DNA of 64,000 nt, taken from contig CAJQKF010000021.1 of NCBI GenBank assembly GCA_905478855.1, forward strand, positions 19,346-83,345. Reading direction: 5' to 3'. Shown one piece after another: positions 36,208 to 46,433 of the stretch. How positions within the stretch are numbered: position 1 is the first letter of the stretch; each line of letters opens with the position of its first letter. A program made the translations under genes and the position numbers. The notes beneath the pieces were generated by a model. It was not told the origin of the DNA. It did not search any database and worked only from the letters and a program-made list of their open reading frames with translations. This stretch comes from an uncultured Gammaproteobacteria bacterium (lineage in GTDB: Bacteria; Pseudomonadota; Gammaproteobacteria; Arenicellales; CAJQKF01).

Positions 36208-38316
36208 ATGCCACTAACTACCGCCGAACTTGAGCGACTTCTAGAAAGAGTATTAGATCCGGTACTATCATCAAGACGAACCGTAAGTGAATCGGCAACA
36301 TCACTATCCCAATGCACTGAGAAGTCGCAACAATTTGCACTTCAATGGTTAAAAATTGTTTGCGCCACAAATGCGGAACTCGGTTACCGGTTTATAACCA
36401 ACGTCGCCGCTGCGATGAGTAGAATGGATTTACAACTTGTCGAGCAATGGGTTGTTAATGCACTTGATATTTACGACCAATCTGGACTGTATCCTGGAAC
36501 CGCAGCTCTTATTGAAATCGATACATTCATCAAACATTCCGGCACCCACAGGCAAGCCGTTAAACTGAAACAAGAACGGGAGTTGCTGGGTCGCTACCTG
36601 CAGGGTTTGTCCGGTAGAAATATGCAGATTCGTAGTTCAAGTCACCCGCATACAGATACCGAATCTGTTTATCTGCCTGAGGTTATCAACTATTTTTCTG
36701 ATCGAAAAAGCAATCGACTAGTGCTCAAAGCTATGGCCACTCATCTGTGGGGAATGAATCGGTTTGGTACTTTTAAACGTGCCACCCCAGACGCCCCCGG
36801 TCTAGAGCAACGATTGTCCGAATTACCGGATAACGCGAACAAGATGTCGATTTTCCACGCTTTGGAAGCCGAACGAATAAATGCCTGTATTTCCAGGGAA
36901 TTACCCGGATTGAAACGCGAACTCAATGATTTATCGGGCATACCTAAACACGATGCGACCTGGCAAACCGCAATAGATGTATTGTCTCTACCTACTTCAA
37001 CAATAGACGACACACTAAAATGGACTAGACTATTTTTGAAAAGACGTATTCCGCTAACGAACAGCAAGCCCTGGCACGGTTCGATCGATATTCACGCTGC
37101 AGAACAGGCAAGTAAGCAACGTCTGGATAAGGATAAAACCGAGCTAGCCAAGCTTATTGAGGAACTCATTCAAAAACTTGACGCCGAAAACTCACTAATA
37201 TCGGACGAAACTGATAAAGAACTGCAAATCTCCCTCGACAATCAATCTGAAGATGAACAGATGGAATTGTCAATCAACGGTGAGCAAGTTCAAATGCCTC
37301 CCGAGCTTCGCAAAAAACTAGAGGGAATGCTGCAAGATCTAGCACAAATCCCCGATGAATGGTTAAACGCTAATAATAACAGCGAGGAATCTCCGGGCAA
37401 CGAGAGCGAGGACCTTGATTTACCCGCTGAATTGCCTAACTCAGACCCGGTATTTTACTACGACGAGTGGGATTATCAGCGAAAACACTATCGGAAACAC
37501 TGGTGCACTTTATATGAGCGGCAAATAGCTCCTGGAAAATCTGGTTTCGTCGATGAGACGATTGCAAAGTATCACACTGTGGTAGGTGATTTACGAAGAT
37601 CATTCGAAATACTACGTGACGATCCAAAAACCCATAAAAGACAACCATTTGGAGATGACATTGATCTCGATGCAGTGGTTGAGGCCAATACCGACATGCG
37701 TCGAGGTGAAGAGATGACGGATCGCCTTTTCCTAAAAACCCAACGCTCCGACCGTGATATAGCGGTTATGTTTATGGTTGACCTTTCTGGTTCGACGAAA
37801 GGCTGGATTGTGGATGCCGAACGGGAAGCGCTTGTGCTTTTATGTGAAGCTTTGGAGGTTCTCGGTGACCGTTATGCCATCTACGGCTTTTCAGGCATGA
37901 CCCGTAAACGCTGTGAACTATTTACCATAAAACAGTTCTCCGAAACCTATAACGAATCGATTAAACAACGAATAGCCGGTATAAAGCCTCGCGACTACAC
38001 ACGAATGGGAGTGACTATTCGTCATCTTACCGCGTTAATGGACACCATCGATGCCCGCAGCCGTTTGCTAATAACATTATCGGACGGGAAACCAGACGAC
38101 TACGATGGTTATAGAGGTGATTATGGAATTGAAGACACACGTAAAGCTCTGATCGAGGCACGTAACAAGGGTATTCACCCTTTTTGTATTACTATCGATC
38201 GTCAAGGTAGCGACTATCTTCCCCATATGTATGGGGCGGTTAACTATGCGGTGGTAGACGATGTTCGAAAGTTGCCAAAAGAAGTTTCGGAAGTGTACTG
38301 CCAACTGACCCGCTAG
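36208..38316 (+). CDS. CbbO/NorD-type VWA protein
   Basis: 702 residues. A helical N-terminal half, an acidic Gln/Glu/Ser linker (about 330-410), then YDEWDYQRKHYRKHWC and a C-terminal VWA domain with MIDAS MFMVDLSGSTKGW near residue 525 and TLSDGKPDDYDG. This is the architecture of CbbO/NorD. It would act with the CbbQ/NorQ ATPase as substrate-binding adaptor in the cytoplasm. Length is typical. Confidence 0.9.
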   Translation: MPLTTAELERLLERVLDPVLSSRRTVSESATSLSQCTEKSQQFALQWLKIVCATNAELGYRFITNVAAAMSRMDLQLVEQWVVNALDIYDQSGLYPGTAALIEIDTFIKHSGTHRQAVKLKQERELLGRYLQGLSGRNMQIRSSSHPHTDTESVYLPEVINYFSDRKSNRLVLKAMATHLWGMNRFGTFKRATPDAPGLEQRLSELPDNANKMSIFHALEAERINACISRELPGLKRELNDLSGIPKHDATWQTAIDVLSLPTSTIDDTLKWTRLFLKRRIPLTNSKPWHGSIDIHAAEQASKQRLDKDKTELAKLIEELIQKLDAENSLISDETDKELQISLDNQSEDEQMELSINGEQVQMPPELRKKLEGMLQDLAQIPDEWLNANNNSEESPGNESEDLDLPAELPNSDPVFYYDEWDYQRKHYRKHWCTLYERQIAPGKSGFVDETIAKYHTVVGDLRRSFEILRDDPKTHKRQPFGDDIDLDAVVEANTDMRRGEEMTDRLFLKTQRSDRDIAVMFMVDLSGSTKGWIVDAEREALVLLCEALEVLGDRYAIYGFSGMTRKRCELFTIKQFSETYNESIKQRIAGIKPRDYTRMGVTIRHLTALMDTIDARSRLLITLSDGKPDDYDGYRGDYGIEDTRKALIEARNKGIHPFCITIDRQGSDYLPHMYGAVNYAVVDDVRKLPKEVSEVYCQLTR

Positions 38317-38881
38317 TTTCGTCAAATATCACTAAAATATCATCGCCATTTTTTAAAATCCCCAATAATCTGTTAGTTTGCAGGCTTCGTCGTTTAACTC
38401 TTCGCAGCAATCGGAAAACACGTAAATCTTATCTCAATAGCGGTTATATCGAGAGCTAAATAAACCTCCAAATTTAATCGAATCAACGTTGACGACCACA
38501 ACATATAGGGGTTATTCTTCGTAATACACCAACATGTTGTGGGCACAGCGAAATTCTTACAGAAATCTATTAACACCCATAATTCCGCTGTGAACAAATC
38601 GATGTGTTAACAATATTTTAGCGTGGTTTTATCGAGTACGATGACATAAACCACGCCTAACTTACAAAATTAGTTGTCACGCACTATACGCTACAGCTAG
38701 CCAATAGAAGCGCCAGTTGCCAAATGATGAAGTGTTGTAAACAAGCAAACCCGTTGTACCCGTATAACGACAAAGTTCGCTACGCACAAACAATAAGATA
38801 TAGATATTGAAGATTAATGTCCGCAGTTTGACGGATGACTAAAACAAAATTACGAGTAGTTTCCAGGAGTCGTTTAAAACC
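38317..38881. other. 565-base region upstream of nrdJa
   Basis: No believable protein gene; a 67-codon minus-strand frame at 38394-38597 has no ribosome site or homology I recognise. It carries an inverted repeat at 38621-38656 and a smaller palindrome CAACATGTTG (38529-38538). I looked for a cobalamin riboswitch, expected for a B12-dependent enzyme, and did not find a B12-box. The leader probably contains the nrdJ promoter and perhaps an operator, such as the CAATA-N9-TATTG motif (38790-38808). Confidence 0.5.
38621..38656. repeat. Inverted repeat upstream of nrdJa
   Basis: GCGTGGTTTTAT and ATAAACCACGC form an 11-bp stem with one unpaired base and a 13-base loop. No T-run follows on either strand. 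It may help end the cbbO/norD-like transcript or be a regulatory hairpin for nrdJ. Confidence 0.5.
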
Positions 38882-40993
38882 ATGAAATCAGCGCACATTA
38901 CAGCGTTAAAACCACGTACGACCGAGATTGAATTCCAAAGCACATCCCTTGATATTTGGGATAAGAAATACCGCCTTAAGGCAAAAAACGGCTGTGCTGT
39001 CGATCAATCACTCGAATCAACCTATATGCGTGTAGCCCGCGCACTAGCCGATGTTGAGACTTCCGAAGAATTGCGCGAGCTATGGCACGAGAAATTCGTG
39101 TGGGCATTGCAAAATGGTGCAATTCCGGCAGGACGAATTATATCCAATGCTGGCGCACAGGCTCATAAGCCGGCGACTAGCACAATCAATTGCACAGTAT
39201 CCGGCAGTATTCCGGATTCAATGAACGGCATTCTGAACTCGGTACACGAAGCCGGTTTAACCCTTAAAGCCGGTTGTGGTATTGGCTATGAATTCTCCAC
39301 ATTGCGCCCTAAAGGCGCGTTTGTAAGCGGTGCGGGAGCATATACCTCTGGCCCACTGTCTTTTATGGATATTTTCGATGCCATGTGCTTCACCGTGTCC
39401 AGTGCTGGCGGTCGACGTGGTGCGCAGATGGGAACATTTGAAATCACCCATCCAGATGTCCGCGACTTCATTAAAGCAAAACGGGAAGACGGTCGCTTAC
39501 GTCAATTTAATTTATCTTGTCTGATTACCGATGATTTTATGGAAGCGGTTAAAAACGACGACGATTGGCAGTTGATATTCCCAGCAACAGCGAAAGAGCT
39601 AGAAGAAAACGAGTGCGAAATTGTATGGCGCGACTGGCCTATTACTGAAAACTACACATCGAATGATAAAGGCGAAATCGCCTGTCGCGTGTACCAAACA
39701 ATAAAGGCACAACGTTTGTGGGATTTCATAATGAGCTCCACATACGATTTTGCAGAACCGGGTTTTATCCTCATTGATAAAATCAACGAAATGAACAACA
39801 ACTGGTTCTGTGAAAACATACGCGCAACCAACCCTTGTGGCGAACAACCCCTACCCCCGTATGGCAGCTGCCTACTCGGCTCAGTCAACCTAACTCGTTT
39901 TGTTACTAATCCGTTTACAGAAAATGCTAAATTCGATTGGGAAAACTTTCGCAAAGTAGTCGCCGTATTTAGTCGCATGTTAGATAACGTGGTTGAAATT
40001 CATGGTTTACCACTGGAAGGGCAAGCAGGCGAAATTGAGTATAAACGTCGACACGGTATGGGATTTCTAGGGCTTGGTTCATCGATGGTTATGATGCAAA
40101 TGTGCTACGGTGATGATGACAGCCTTGAGTTTACCGAGCGTGTCGCTCGAGAAATGGCTGAAATTGGCTGGGAAGTGGGTGTAGAACTGGCTAAGGAAAA
40201 AGGCGCAGCGCCGGTTATGGACGATATGTTTGAAATTACACCGAAAATGTTTCGCCAAAGACCAGAACTAGAGAAAGATGGCCATTCCATTGGGGACAAA
40301 TTACCAGGACGCGTGTTAATGGCGAAATATAGTCGCTACATGCAACAGTTTCCCGACGCACTAACCGACCAAATTGCGGAACACGGTGTTCGTTATAGTC
40401 ACCACACATCCATCGCTCCAACAGGAACCATCAGTCTTTCATTAGCCAATAATGCAAGCAATGGTATTGAGCCATCTTTTGCGCATCAATACAGCCGAAA
40501 CGTAATACGTGAAGGAAAGAAATCGAAAGAAAAAGTTGATGTATTCTCATTCGAGCTGCTTGCCTATCGACACTTTGTTGATCAGAATGCGACATCAACT
40601 GCCGGCTTGCCGGACTACTTTATAAGCGCAGACGATATTGCTCCGAAGCAACATGTTGATGTGCAAGCAGCAGCTCAGAAATGGATCGACTCATCTATTT
40701 CAAAGACCGCAAACGTTCCTTCAGACTATGCTTTCGACGATTTTAAGGATATTTACCGTTATGCTCATGAAAAAGGTCTAAAGGGCTGCACAACATTTCG
40801 CTTCAACCCGGAAGCATTTCAAGGTGTTCTGGTTAAAGATGAAGATCTTGCCAACACCATGTATCGCTTCAGCCTGGAAAACGGAGAAACCGTTGAGGTT
40901 AAGGGCAACGAAGAAATTGAATATGATGGTGAAACCCATACAGCAGCTAACCTTTTCGATGCCCTTAAAGAGGGCTACTACGGAAAATTCTAA
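38882..40993 (+). CDS. nrdJ: Class II (B12-dependent) ribonucleotide reductase, large part
   Basis: 703 residues. Reduces ribonucleotides with adenosylcobalamin, independent of oxygen. Signature segments: INCTVSGSI near residue 100 (first active-site Cys), LKAGCGIGYEFSTLRPKGA near 130, NPCGEQPLPPYGSCLLGSVN near 317 (catalytic Asn-x-Cys-x-Glu), and APTGTISL near 515. The chain ends without the C-terminal redox-active cysteines, which are on the next gene. The same split (nrdJa/nrdJb) is known in Pseudomonas. Ribosome site AGGAG lies just upstream of the ATG. Confidence 0.95.
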   Translation: MKSAHITALKPRTTEIEFQSTSLDIWDKKYRLKAKNGCAVDQSLESTYMRVARALADVETSEELRELWHEKFVWALQNGAIPAGRIISNAGAQAHKPATSTINCTVSGSIPDSMNGILNSVHEAGLTLKAGCGIGYEFSTLRPKGAFVSGAGAYTSGPLSFMDIFDAMCFTVSSAGGRRGAQMGTFEITHPDVRDFIKAKREDGRLRQFNLSCLITDDFMEAVKNDDDWQLIFPATAKELEENECEIVWRDWPITENYTSNDKGEIACRVYQTIKAQRLWDFIMSSTYDFAEPGFILIDKINEMNNNWFCENIRATNPCGEQPLPPYGSCLLGSVNLTRFVTNPFTENAKFDWENFRKVVAVFSRMLDNVVEIHGLPLEGQAGEIEYKRRHGMGFLGLGSSMVMMQMCYGDDDSLEFTERVAREMAEIGWEVGVELAKEKGAAPVMDDMFEITPKMFRQRPELEKDGHSIGDKLPGRVLMAKYSRYMQQFPDALTDQIAEHGVRYSHHTSIAPTGTISLSLANNASNGIEPSFAHQYSRNVIREGKKSKEKVDVFSFELLAYRHFVDQNATSTAGLPDYFISADDIAPKQHVDVQAAAQKWIDSSISKTANVPSDYAFDDFKDIYRYAHEKGLKGCTTFRFNPEAFQGVLVKDEDLANTMYRFSLENGETVEVKGNEEIEYDGETHTAANLFDALKEGYYGKF

Positions 40994-41009
40994 GTAGAGA
41001 CCTGAACAA

Positions 41010-41741
41010 ATGGCTATCAAGATTTCGAACCCAATTACCAACTACGAAGTGGTAAAACCGCAAAGCGAAGAAGCTGCAAAACCATCTGAACAATCACAAA
41101 CATCGATTCCAGAAGGCGAGGCTTCGATGCCAAACGTAGTGCAAATGCATGAAAAAGTAGAACGTCCTGAGATGTTGTTGGGAAGTACCTACAAGGTTAA
41201 GACACCGTTGTCTGATCATGCCCTGTATGTAACGATCAACGACATTATCCTCAATCCAAATACACCTTATGAAAAACGTCGTCCATTTGAGATTTTCATT
41301 AATTCTAAAAATATGGACCACTTCCAATGGATAGTTGCTCTCACGCGTATTATCTCTGCGGTATTTCGAAAAGGCGGCGATGTTATTTTTCTGGTTGAAG
41401 AACTACACAGTGTATTCGACCCGCAGGGTGGATACTTCAAACGAGGTGGCAGGTACACACCTTCATTGGTTTCCGAAATTGGCGACGCTATAGAAGCTCA
41501 CATGCGCATGATCGGCATGATAAAGGACGACGAACCGGATACAGATCGCCAGAAACTAATGGACGATAAACGTAAGGAGTATGAAGAGCGTACACAAGAG
41601 GCTAATAAAGCCAATGCCGATAGTTCCGATGGCACCTTTCCGGCAGGCTCCAGCTTATGCAAAAAATGCCAGACCAAAGCATTAGTTCTTTTAGACGGTT
41701 GCATGACTTGCCTAAACTGCGGCGATTCTAAATGCGGATAA
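41010..41741 (+). CDS. nrdJb: NrdJb: C-terminal part of the split class II ribonucleotide reductase
   Basis: 243 residues, 16 bases after nrdJa. Contains the TSCPD-like fold common to the end of NrdJ/NrdZ (FEIFINSKNMDHFQWIVAL near 90) and a C-terminal cysteine cluster, LCKKCQTKA, GCMTCLNCGDSKCG, likely the thioredoxin-reducible pair(s) that re-reduce the active site, possibly with bound zinc. The first 50 residues are a Gln/Glu/Pro-rich linker. It needs NrdJa to be active. Confidence 0.92.
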   Translation: MAIKISNPITNYEVVKPQSEEAAKPSEQSQTSIPEGEASMPNVVQMHEKVERPEMLLGSTYKVKTPLSDHALYVTINDIILNPNTPYEKRRPFEIFINSKNMDHFQWIVALTRIISAVFRKGGDVIFLVEELHSVFDPQGGYFKRGGRYTPSLVSEIGDAIEAHMRMIGMIKDDEPDTDRQKLMDDKRKEYEERTQEANKANADSSDGTFPAGSSLCKKCQTKALVLLDGCMTCLNCGDSKCG

Positions 41742-41759
41742 AAGGATAATCGTTTTCCA

Positions 41760-41790
41760 GGAGGAGCCAGTCTTAAGTACAGGCTTCTCC
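41760..41790. repeat. Hairpin between nrdJb and the LysR gene
   Basis: GGAGGAGCC (41760-41768) pairs with GGCTTCTCC (41782-41790), 9 bp with one G-T pair and a 13-base loop. No T-run follows on either strand. It lies between two convergent genes and may be a weak bidirectional terminator. Confidence 0.4.
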
Positions 41791-41821
41791 CAGTGATAGA
41801 ATCAACCATATCCACAATAAG

Positions 41822-42700
41822 CTATCTGGCAATAGCCAGCACTTCAGCGAAGGCTCTTGCTGCCGGAGATAGTCGACCCGACTTCTTACTAATGATCGCT
41901 AGTTGCCGCTCCATTTTTAAACCAAAAACGGGTATCTCGGATACATCAACCTGCCCCTTTAATCCTAGCCGACTAACAAACGCCAGATTACCGGTTGTAG
42001 CAACCATTCTCAAAATCGCCGGGATAGAACGTAGTTCCATTACTACATTCATTTCAACCGCAACATCTCGCAGTGCCGTATCAATTATTTGTCGTATTGC
42101 ACTTCCTGCTTCGAATCCGACGAAACTTCTACCCAACAGATCTTCAACATGCACATTATTTTTAACCGCCAAAGGATGATCATTACGGGCAACCAAAACA
42201 ATTTTATCTGAGATTAGCGGCTTAATATCAAAGTCCCTATTTGCCACCGGCATAGTAACCACACCTAACTCCAATGCTCCATCACTGACAGCACGCAGTA
42301 CTTCACTACTGCCAGCTTCCTTCAATTGAAAATGTATTTCGGGATAGCGCGCCTGAAACACCGCGATAGCTTCCGGCAATAAGAACGAAACCGCTGTTGC
42401 TCCACCACCTATTCGAACAGTTCCACCTTTAAGGCCCTTCATACGTGTGATTTCAGCTCTAAGCTGATCATAGCGGTTAACTAACAAACGCCCTTCTTCA
42501 GCCACACGAATGCCCACTTCGGTGAGTTCAACTCCTTTTCTTCCCCGCACAAAAAGGTCCGCACCTAGAAACGCTTCGAGTTGGGCAATACGCCTGGATA
42601 AGGCTGGCTGAGTAATATTTACCTGCACAGAGGCAGCAGTAATCGCACCGGCGTCGCAAACGGCTAAAAATGATCGAATAAGTTGTAAATCCATAGTCAT
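41822..42700 (-). CDS. LysR-family transcriptional regulator
   Basis: 292 residues. N-terminal winged HTH (residues 4-62, AASVQVNITQPALSRRIAQL) and a C-terminal effector domain with GGTVRIGGGATAVS near 92 and FEAGSAIRQII. Divergent from acnB with 139 bases between start codons, the usual arrangement for LysR control of a neighbour. Two ATGCAA repeats 22 bp apart lie at the start of this gap. The effector is unknown; a TCA-cycle acid would be a natural guess only. Confidence 0.9.
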   Translation of the reverse strand: MTMDLQLIRSFLAVCDAGAITAASVQVNITQPALSRRIAQLEAFLGADLFVRGRKGVELTEVGIRVAEEGRLLVNRYDQLRAEITRMKGLKGGTVRIGGGATAVSFLLPEAIAVFQARYPEIHFQLKEAGSSEVLRAVSDGALELGVVTMPVANRDFDIKPLISDKIVLVARNDHPLAVKNNVHVEDLLGRSFVGFEAGSAIRQIIDTALRDVAVEMNVVMELRSIPAILRMVATTGNLAFVSRLGLKGQVDVSEIPVFGLKMERQLAIISKKSGRLSPAARAFAEVLAIAR

Positions 42701-42741
42701 GCAATTTTAACATGTTATCTATGCAAACTATCAATTTTACT

Positions 42742-42747
42742 TATAAT
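42742..42747 (+). promoter_or_regulatory. -10 element of acnB promoter
   Basis: TATAAT at 42742-42747 with no good -35; the place where a -35 would lie (about 42719-42724) overlaps the second ATGCAA repeat (42721-42726; the first is 42699-42704). This fits an activator-dependent promoter controlled by the divergent LysR protein. Confidence 0.4.
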
Positions 42748-42839
42748 TAGAGATTTGCTAAATTTTCGTATTCGCATCTGATCATGACAATGTCTGCGTC
42801 AGAGTGCATCAAATCGCAATTACAACCCAAGGTGCCCCC

Positions 42840-45431
42840 ATGTTAGAAGCCTATCGAAGCCATGTTGATGAACGAGCAGAACTCGGTATACCACCGCTAC
42901 CTCTAAATCCGGAACAAACCTCCTCTCTGGTTGAATTGCTTAAGAACCCTCCAGCGGGTGAAGGTGAATTTTTACTAGACCTGCTAATAAACCGCATTCC
43001 ACCAGGTGTCGACGAGGCAGCCTATGTTAAAGCCGCATTCCTAGCGGCAATCTCCACAGGCGATGCTACCTCACCACTAATTGACAAGAAACGGTCAGTA
43101 GAACTGCTTGGCACCATGTTGGGCGGCTATAACATCAAGCCCATGATCGATTTACTCGATGACCCAGAGCTTGCTGAAGTAGCGGCTGAGCAATTGAAAT
43201 ACACATTGCTCATGTTTGACGCCCTATACGATGTTGCAGAAAAGGCTAAGCAAGGCAATAACCACGCACAAGCCGTAATGCAATCATGGGCAGATGCTGA
43301 ATGGTTTACTACAAAAGAAGATATTCCTGCAGAAATTAAACTTCGTGTATTCAAAGTGGTTGGTGAAACCAATACCGATGATTTATCGCCTGCACAAGAC
43401 GCTTGGTCTCGGCCCGATATTCCACTACATGCTCTCGCCTTTTTGAAAAACCCACGAGAAGGAATCACCAGAGCTATTGAGCAAATCAACGATATGGAAG
43501 CCCTCGGTTTACCATTGGCCTATGTTGGTGATGTGGTCGGAACCGGCTCTTCGCGAAAATCAGCCACCAATTCCGTGCTATGGCACATGGGTCATGATAT
43601 CCCTTTTGTTCCAAACAAACGACAAGGTGGTGTGGTTATTGGAAACAAAATTGCACCTATATTTTTTAACACCGTGGAAGACTCCGGCGCACTACCGATT
43701 GAATGCTCTGTAGATAACATGAATATGGGCGATGTTATTGTTGTTAAACCCCATGACGGTGTAATCGAAAACGAGGCGGGTGAAGTAGTATGCGAATTCC
43801 AACATAAAACCGATGTTCTACTAGACGAAGTTAAAGCCGGTGGACGTATCCCACTCATTATCGGACGCACTCTTACTGATAAAGCGCGGGAGGCGCTAGG
43901 TCTAGGGCCTACTGAAGTATTTCGTCGTCCTGCCAATTTAAAGGCAAACGATAAAGGTTTCACCCTTGCCCAGAAAATCGTGGGTCGTGCCTGCGGTCTA
44001 GCCGAAGGACAAGGTGTTCGACCAGGCGCCTATTGCGAACCACGCATGGGAACAGTAGGTTCACAGGATACAACGGGCCCGATGACTCGAGACGAGCTCA
44101 AAGAGCTCGCGTGTTTAGGCTTTTCAGCAGATCTGGTAATGCAATCATTTTGTCATACGGCGGCCTATCCGAAACCGGTGGATATCGATACCCAACACAG
44201 TTTGCCTGATTTTATGCACAATCGTGGTGGGGTTTCACTGCGCCCTGGTGATGGCATCATTCATAGCTGGCTAAATCGTATGCTGCTCCCTGATCAAGTG
44301 GGTACAGGAGGAGATTCTCATACACGTTTTCCTCTTGGCATCTCCTTTCCGGGCGGTTCAGGTGTTGTAGCTTTCGGTGCCGCACTCGGTGTCATTCCGT
44401 TAGATATGCCAGAATCCGTATTAGTGAGATTTACTGGCGAGATGCAACCGGGTATTACCTTGCGCGACATGGTTAATGCTATACCTTATGCTGCCATTCA
44501 ACGCGGGTTACTGACGATTGAGAAGAAAGGAAAAAAGAACGTTTATAACGGTCGAATCCTCGAAATTGAAGGTCTGCCGAGTTTAACTGTAGAACAAGCC
44601 TTTGAATTATCCGACGCTAGTGCGGAACGATCAGCAGGAGGATGTACGATTAACCTGTCTGAAGAATCGGTAGCAGAATATTTACGGTCAAACATCGTAA
44701 TGCTCCGATGGATGATCGATAACGGTTATCAGGACGCTCGCACGTTAGAACGGCGCGCACGGGAAATGGAAACCTGGCTTGAGAATCCATCCTTACTACG
44801 CGCTGATGAAAACGCAGAGTACGCCGAAATTATCGAGATCAATATGTCGGAAATTACCGAGCCACTGCTCGCATGCCCCAATGATCCAGATGATGTTAAA
44901 ACACTTTCTGATATTGCCGGCACCAAAATTGATGAGGTGTTCATCGGTTCGTGTATGACAAATATCGGGCACTTTCGAGCAGCAGGTAAATTACTAGAGG
45001 CGGCTGGACAGGTAATACCAACACGTTTATGGATCGCACCACCGACAAAAATGGATGAACACCAATTAATGGAAGAAGGTTACTACAATATCTTCGCCCA
45101 ATCCGGTGCACGAACGGAAATGCCGGGTTGCTCACTTTGTATGGGTAATCAGGCACGTGTTGCAGCCAACTCAACGGTGGTATCAACCTCGACACGTAAC
45201 TTCCCTAATCGACTGGGCCAAGGTGCTGATGTATTTTTAGCCTCGGCTGAACTTGCAGCAATTGCTTCGGTACTTGGCAAACTACCTACGAAAGAAGAGT
45301 ATCTTGGTTTCGCCAAGCAAATCAACACCATGTCTCCGGAAATCTATCGCTATCTTAATTTTGATCAGATGCCAGCATTTGTCGAATCTGCCGAGCGTGG
45401 TAAAAGTGTGGCTGTAGAGTTTGCAGCGTAA
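42840..45431 (+). CDS. acnB: Aconitate hydratase B
   Basis: 863 residues. TCA-cycle aconitase B (citrate to isocitrate; also 2-methylisocitrate dehydratase). The ATG at 42840 is chosen because [16 protein letters not shown] matches the known AcnB N-terminus and AAGGTG lies just upstream; a GTG 12 codons earlier adds unrelated residues. N-terminal HEAT-like domain with [17 protein letters not shown], swivel domain at about 170-380, and catalytic domains with Fe-S cysteines in [10 protein letters not shown] and [13 protein letters not shown]. Confidence 0.97.
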   Translation: MLEAYRSHVDERAELGIPPLPLNPEQTSSLVELLKNPPAGEGEFLLDLLINRIPPGVDEAAYVKAAFLAAISTGDATSPLIDKKRSVELLGTMLGGYNIKPMIDLLDDPELAEVAAEQLKYTLLMFDALYDVAEKAKQGNNHAQAVMQSWADAEWFTTKEDIPAEIKLRVFKVVGETNTDDLSPAQDAWSRPDIPLHALAFLKNPREGITRAIEQINDMEALGLPLAYVGDVVGTGSSRKSATNSVLWHMGHDIPFVPNKRQGGVVIGNKIAPIFFNTVEDSGALPIECSVDNMNMGDVIVVKPHDGVIENEAGEVVCEFQHKTDVLLDEVKAGGRIPLIIGRTLTDKAREALGLGPTEVFRRPANLKANDKGFTLAQKIVGRACGLAEGQGVRPGAYCEPRMGTVGSQDTTGPMTRDELKELACLGFSADLVMQSFCHTAAYPKPVDIDTQHSLPDFMHNRGGVSLRPGDGIIHSWLNRMLLPDQVGTGGDSHTRFPLGISFPGGSGVVAFGAALGVIPLDMPESVLVRFTGEMQPGITLRDMVNAIPYAAIQRGLLTIEKKGKKNVYNGRILEIEGLPSLTVEQAFELSDASAERSAGGCTINLSEESVAEYLRSNIVMLRWMIDNGYQDARTLERRAREMETWLENPSLLRADENAEYAEIIEINMSEITEPLLACPNDPDDVKTLSDIAGTKIDEVFIGSCMTNIGHFRAAGKLLEAAGQVIPTRLWIAPPTKMDEHQLMEEGYYNIFAQSGARTEMPGCSLCMGNQARVAANSTVVSTSTRNFPNRLGQGADVFLASAELAAIASVLGKLPTKEEYLGFAKQINTMSPEIYRYLNFDQMPAFVESAERGKSVAVEFAA

Positions 45432-45442
45432 TTTATAAAAAC

Positions 45443-45476
45443 AACCGGCGCAATCACACGGATTTTTGCGTCGGTT
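45443..45476. terminator. Probable bidirectional terminator between acnB and folK
   Basis: AACCGGCGCAA (45443-45453) pairs with TTGCGTCGGTT (45466-45476), an 11-bp stem with one G-T pair and a 12-base loop. On the minus strand it is followed by TGTTTTTAT. It sits between two convergent genes. Confidence 0.6.
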
Positions 45477-45529
45477 CTATTACTCCGGTAAACCACATAG
45501 ATTCAATCTGCCAGGTACCTATAGATAAA

Positions 45530-46024
45530 CTAAGGCATCCAATCTAATCGTTTCGGCAATACTACTTCACTCCCATCAAATTGTTCCCACATCTCTCGAA
45601 ACGTGATGTTTAAGAGAGGATGTTTTTCATTGACCAACAGCAACGACAGTGGCAATAACACGTAAGCTTCTTCTGTAATTTCCTTGCGTGGAATATCATA
45701 ACCCTCACTGTGTAAATCCTCATCACCGTAAAGCAGAATATCCATATCAAGCGTTCGAGACGCAAATTGCTTTTCGGTTTGCGTACGACCTTCTTTGCAT
45801 TCGATTGATTTCAGCGCAACCTTTAATTCACTGGGTGTGAGAATCGTATAAAAAATACAGGCCAAGTTAAAAAAGTCTGGCCCATCGAAACCAACCGCTA
45901 CCGTTCTATAAACCGGGGAACATCTAACATCGCCAAACTGGTTTTGCAATGCTCGAACTCCCTGTCGAATATGCTGTCTACGGTTGGTGTTGCTGCCAAC
46001 ACCTATGGCAACACGCTGCATCAC
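45530..46024 (-). CDS. folK: HPPK-family pyrophosphokinase (folate synthesis)
   Basis: 164 residues. Transfers pyrophosphate from ATP to 6-hydroxymethyl-dihydropterin. Contains IGVGSNTNRRQHIRQGV at the N-terminus, and the HPPK signature region SRTLDMDILLYGDE near residue 88, with PRKEITEEAYVLLPLSLL near 120. GT/NT changes relative to the usual GSN start suggest it belongs to the folB-linked HPPK subgroup. ATG overlaps the stop of folB by 4 bases. Confidence 0.88.
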   Translation of the reverse strand: MMQRVAIGVGSNTNRRQHIRQGVRALQNQFGDVRCSPVYRTVAVGFDGPDFFNLACIFYTILTPSELKVALKSIECKEGRTQTEKQFASRTLDMDILLYGDEDLHSEGYDIPRKEITEEAYVLLPLSLLLVNEKHPLLNITFREMWEQFDGSEVVLPKRLDWMP

Positions 46025-46380
46025 GATTGTTTTGTGCCCCGTTCAATGAGTACTCCCACATCTTTAGCTGAGCTCACTGCGCCCTTTTTATTCACCTTAA
46101 CCCGACACCATGGAGAGTCAAATTCTCCTATAACAACTTCAGCGATTCGCTCAGCCATAGTCTCGACTAAGTTAAACTTACCTTCTTGAGCCATCTGGGT
46201 TACCCGCTTCGCAACGTCCTTGTAACTTAATGTGTACTCCAAATCATCAGTTTCTGCAGCTTTAGTAATGTTCCATCCCATATCAAGATCGATATAAACA
46301 CTTTGGGTAATCTTGCGCTCCCATTCCCATACGCCGATAACACATTCAATTTTTAAGCCGTGTAAAAATATAATATCCAT
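46021..46380 (-). CDS. folB: Dihydroneopterin aldolase
   Basis: 119 residues. Converts dihydroneopterin to 6-hydroxymethyl-dihydropterin in folate synthesis. DIIFLHGLKIECVIGVWEWE at the start contains the pterin-binding region and conserved Glu; YKDVAKRV and KFNLVETMAERIAEVV follow, with the catalytic-lysine region VKVNKKGAV near 100. Normal length. It overlaps folK and lies 53 bases after fadB. Confidence 0.95.
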   Translation of the reverse strand: MDIIFLHGLKIECVIGVWEWERKITQSVYIDLDMGWNITKAAETDDLEYTLSYKDVAKRVTQMAQEGKFNLVETMAERIAEVVIGEFDSPWCRVKVNKKGAVSSAKDVGVLIERGTKQS

Positions 46381-46433
46381 TTCGTTATTTCATTAATTTA
46401 CGTTGAGATTAAAATTTTGGATAAACCTTATTT

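Noticed and set aside
38394..38597. 67-codon minus-strand open frame upstream of nrdJa
   Set aside because: No ribosome site, odd composition and no similarity I recognise; the region looks like leader DNA.
38317..38881. Cobalamin riboswitch before nrdJa
   Set aside because: I searched for the B12-box and its stem by eye on the plus strand and did not find it.
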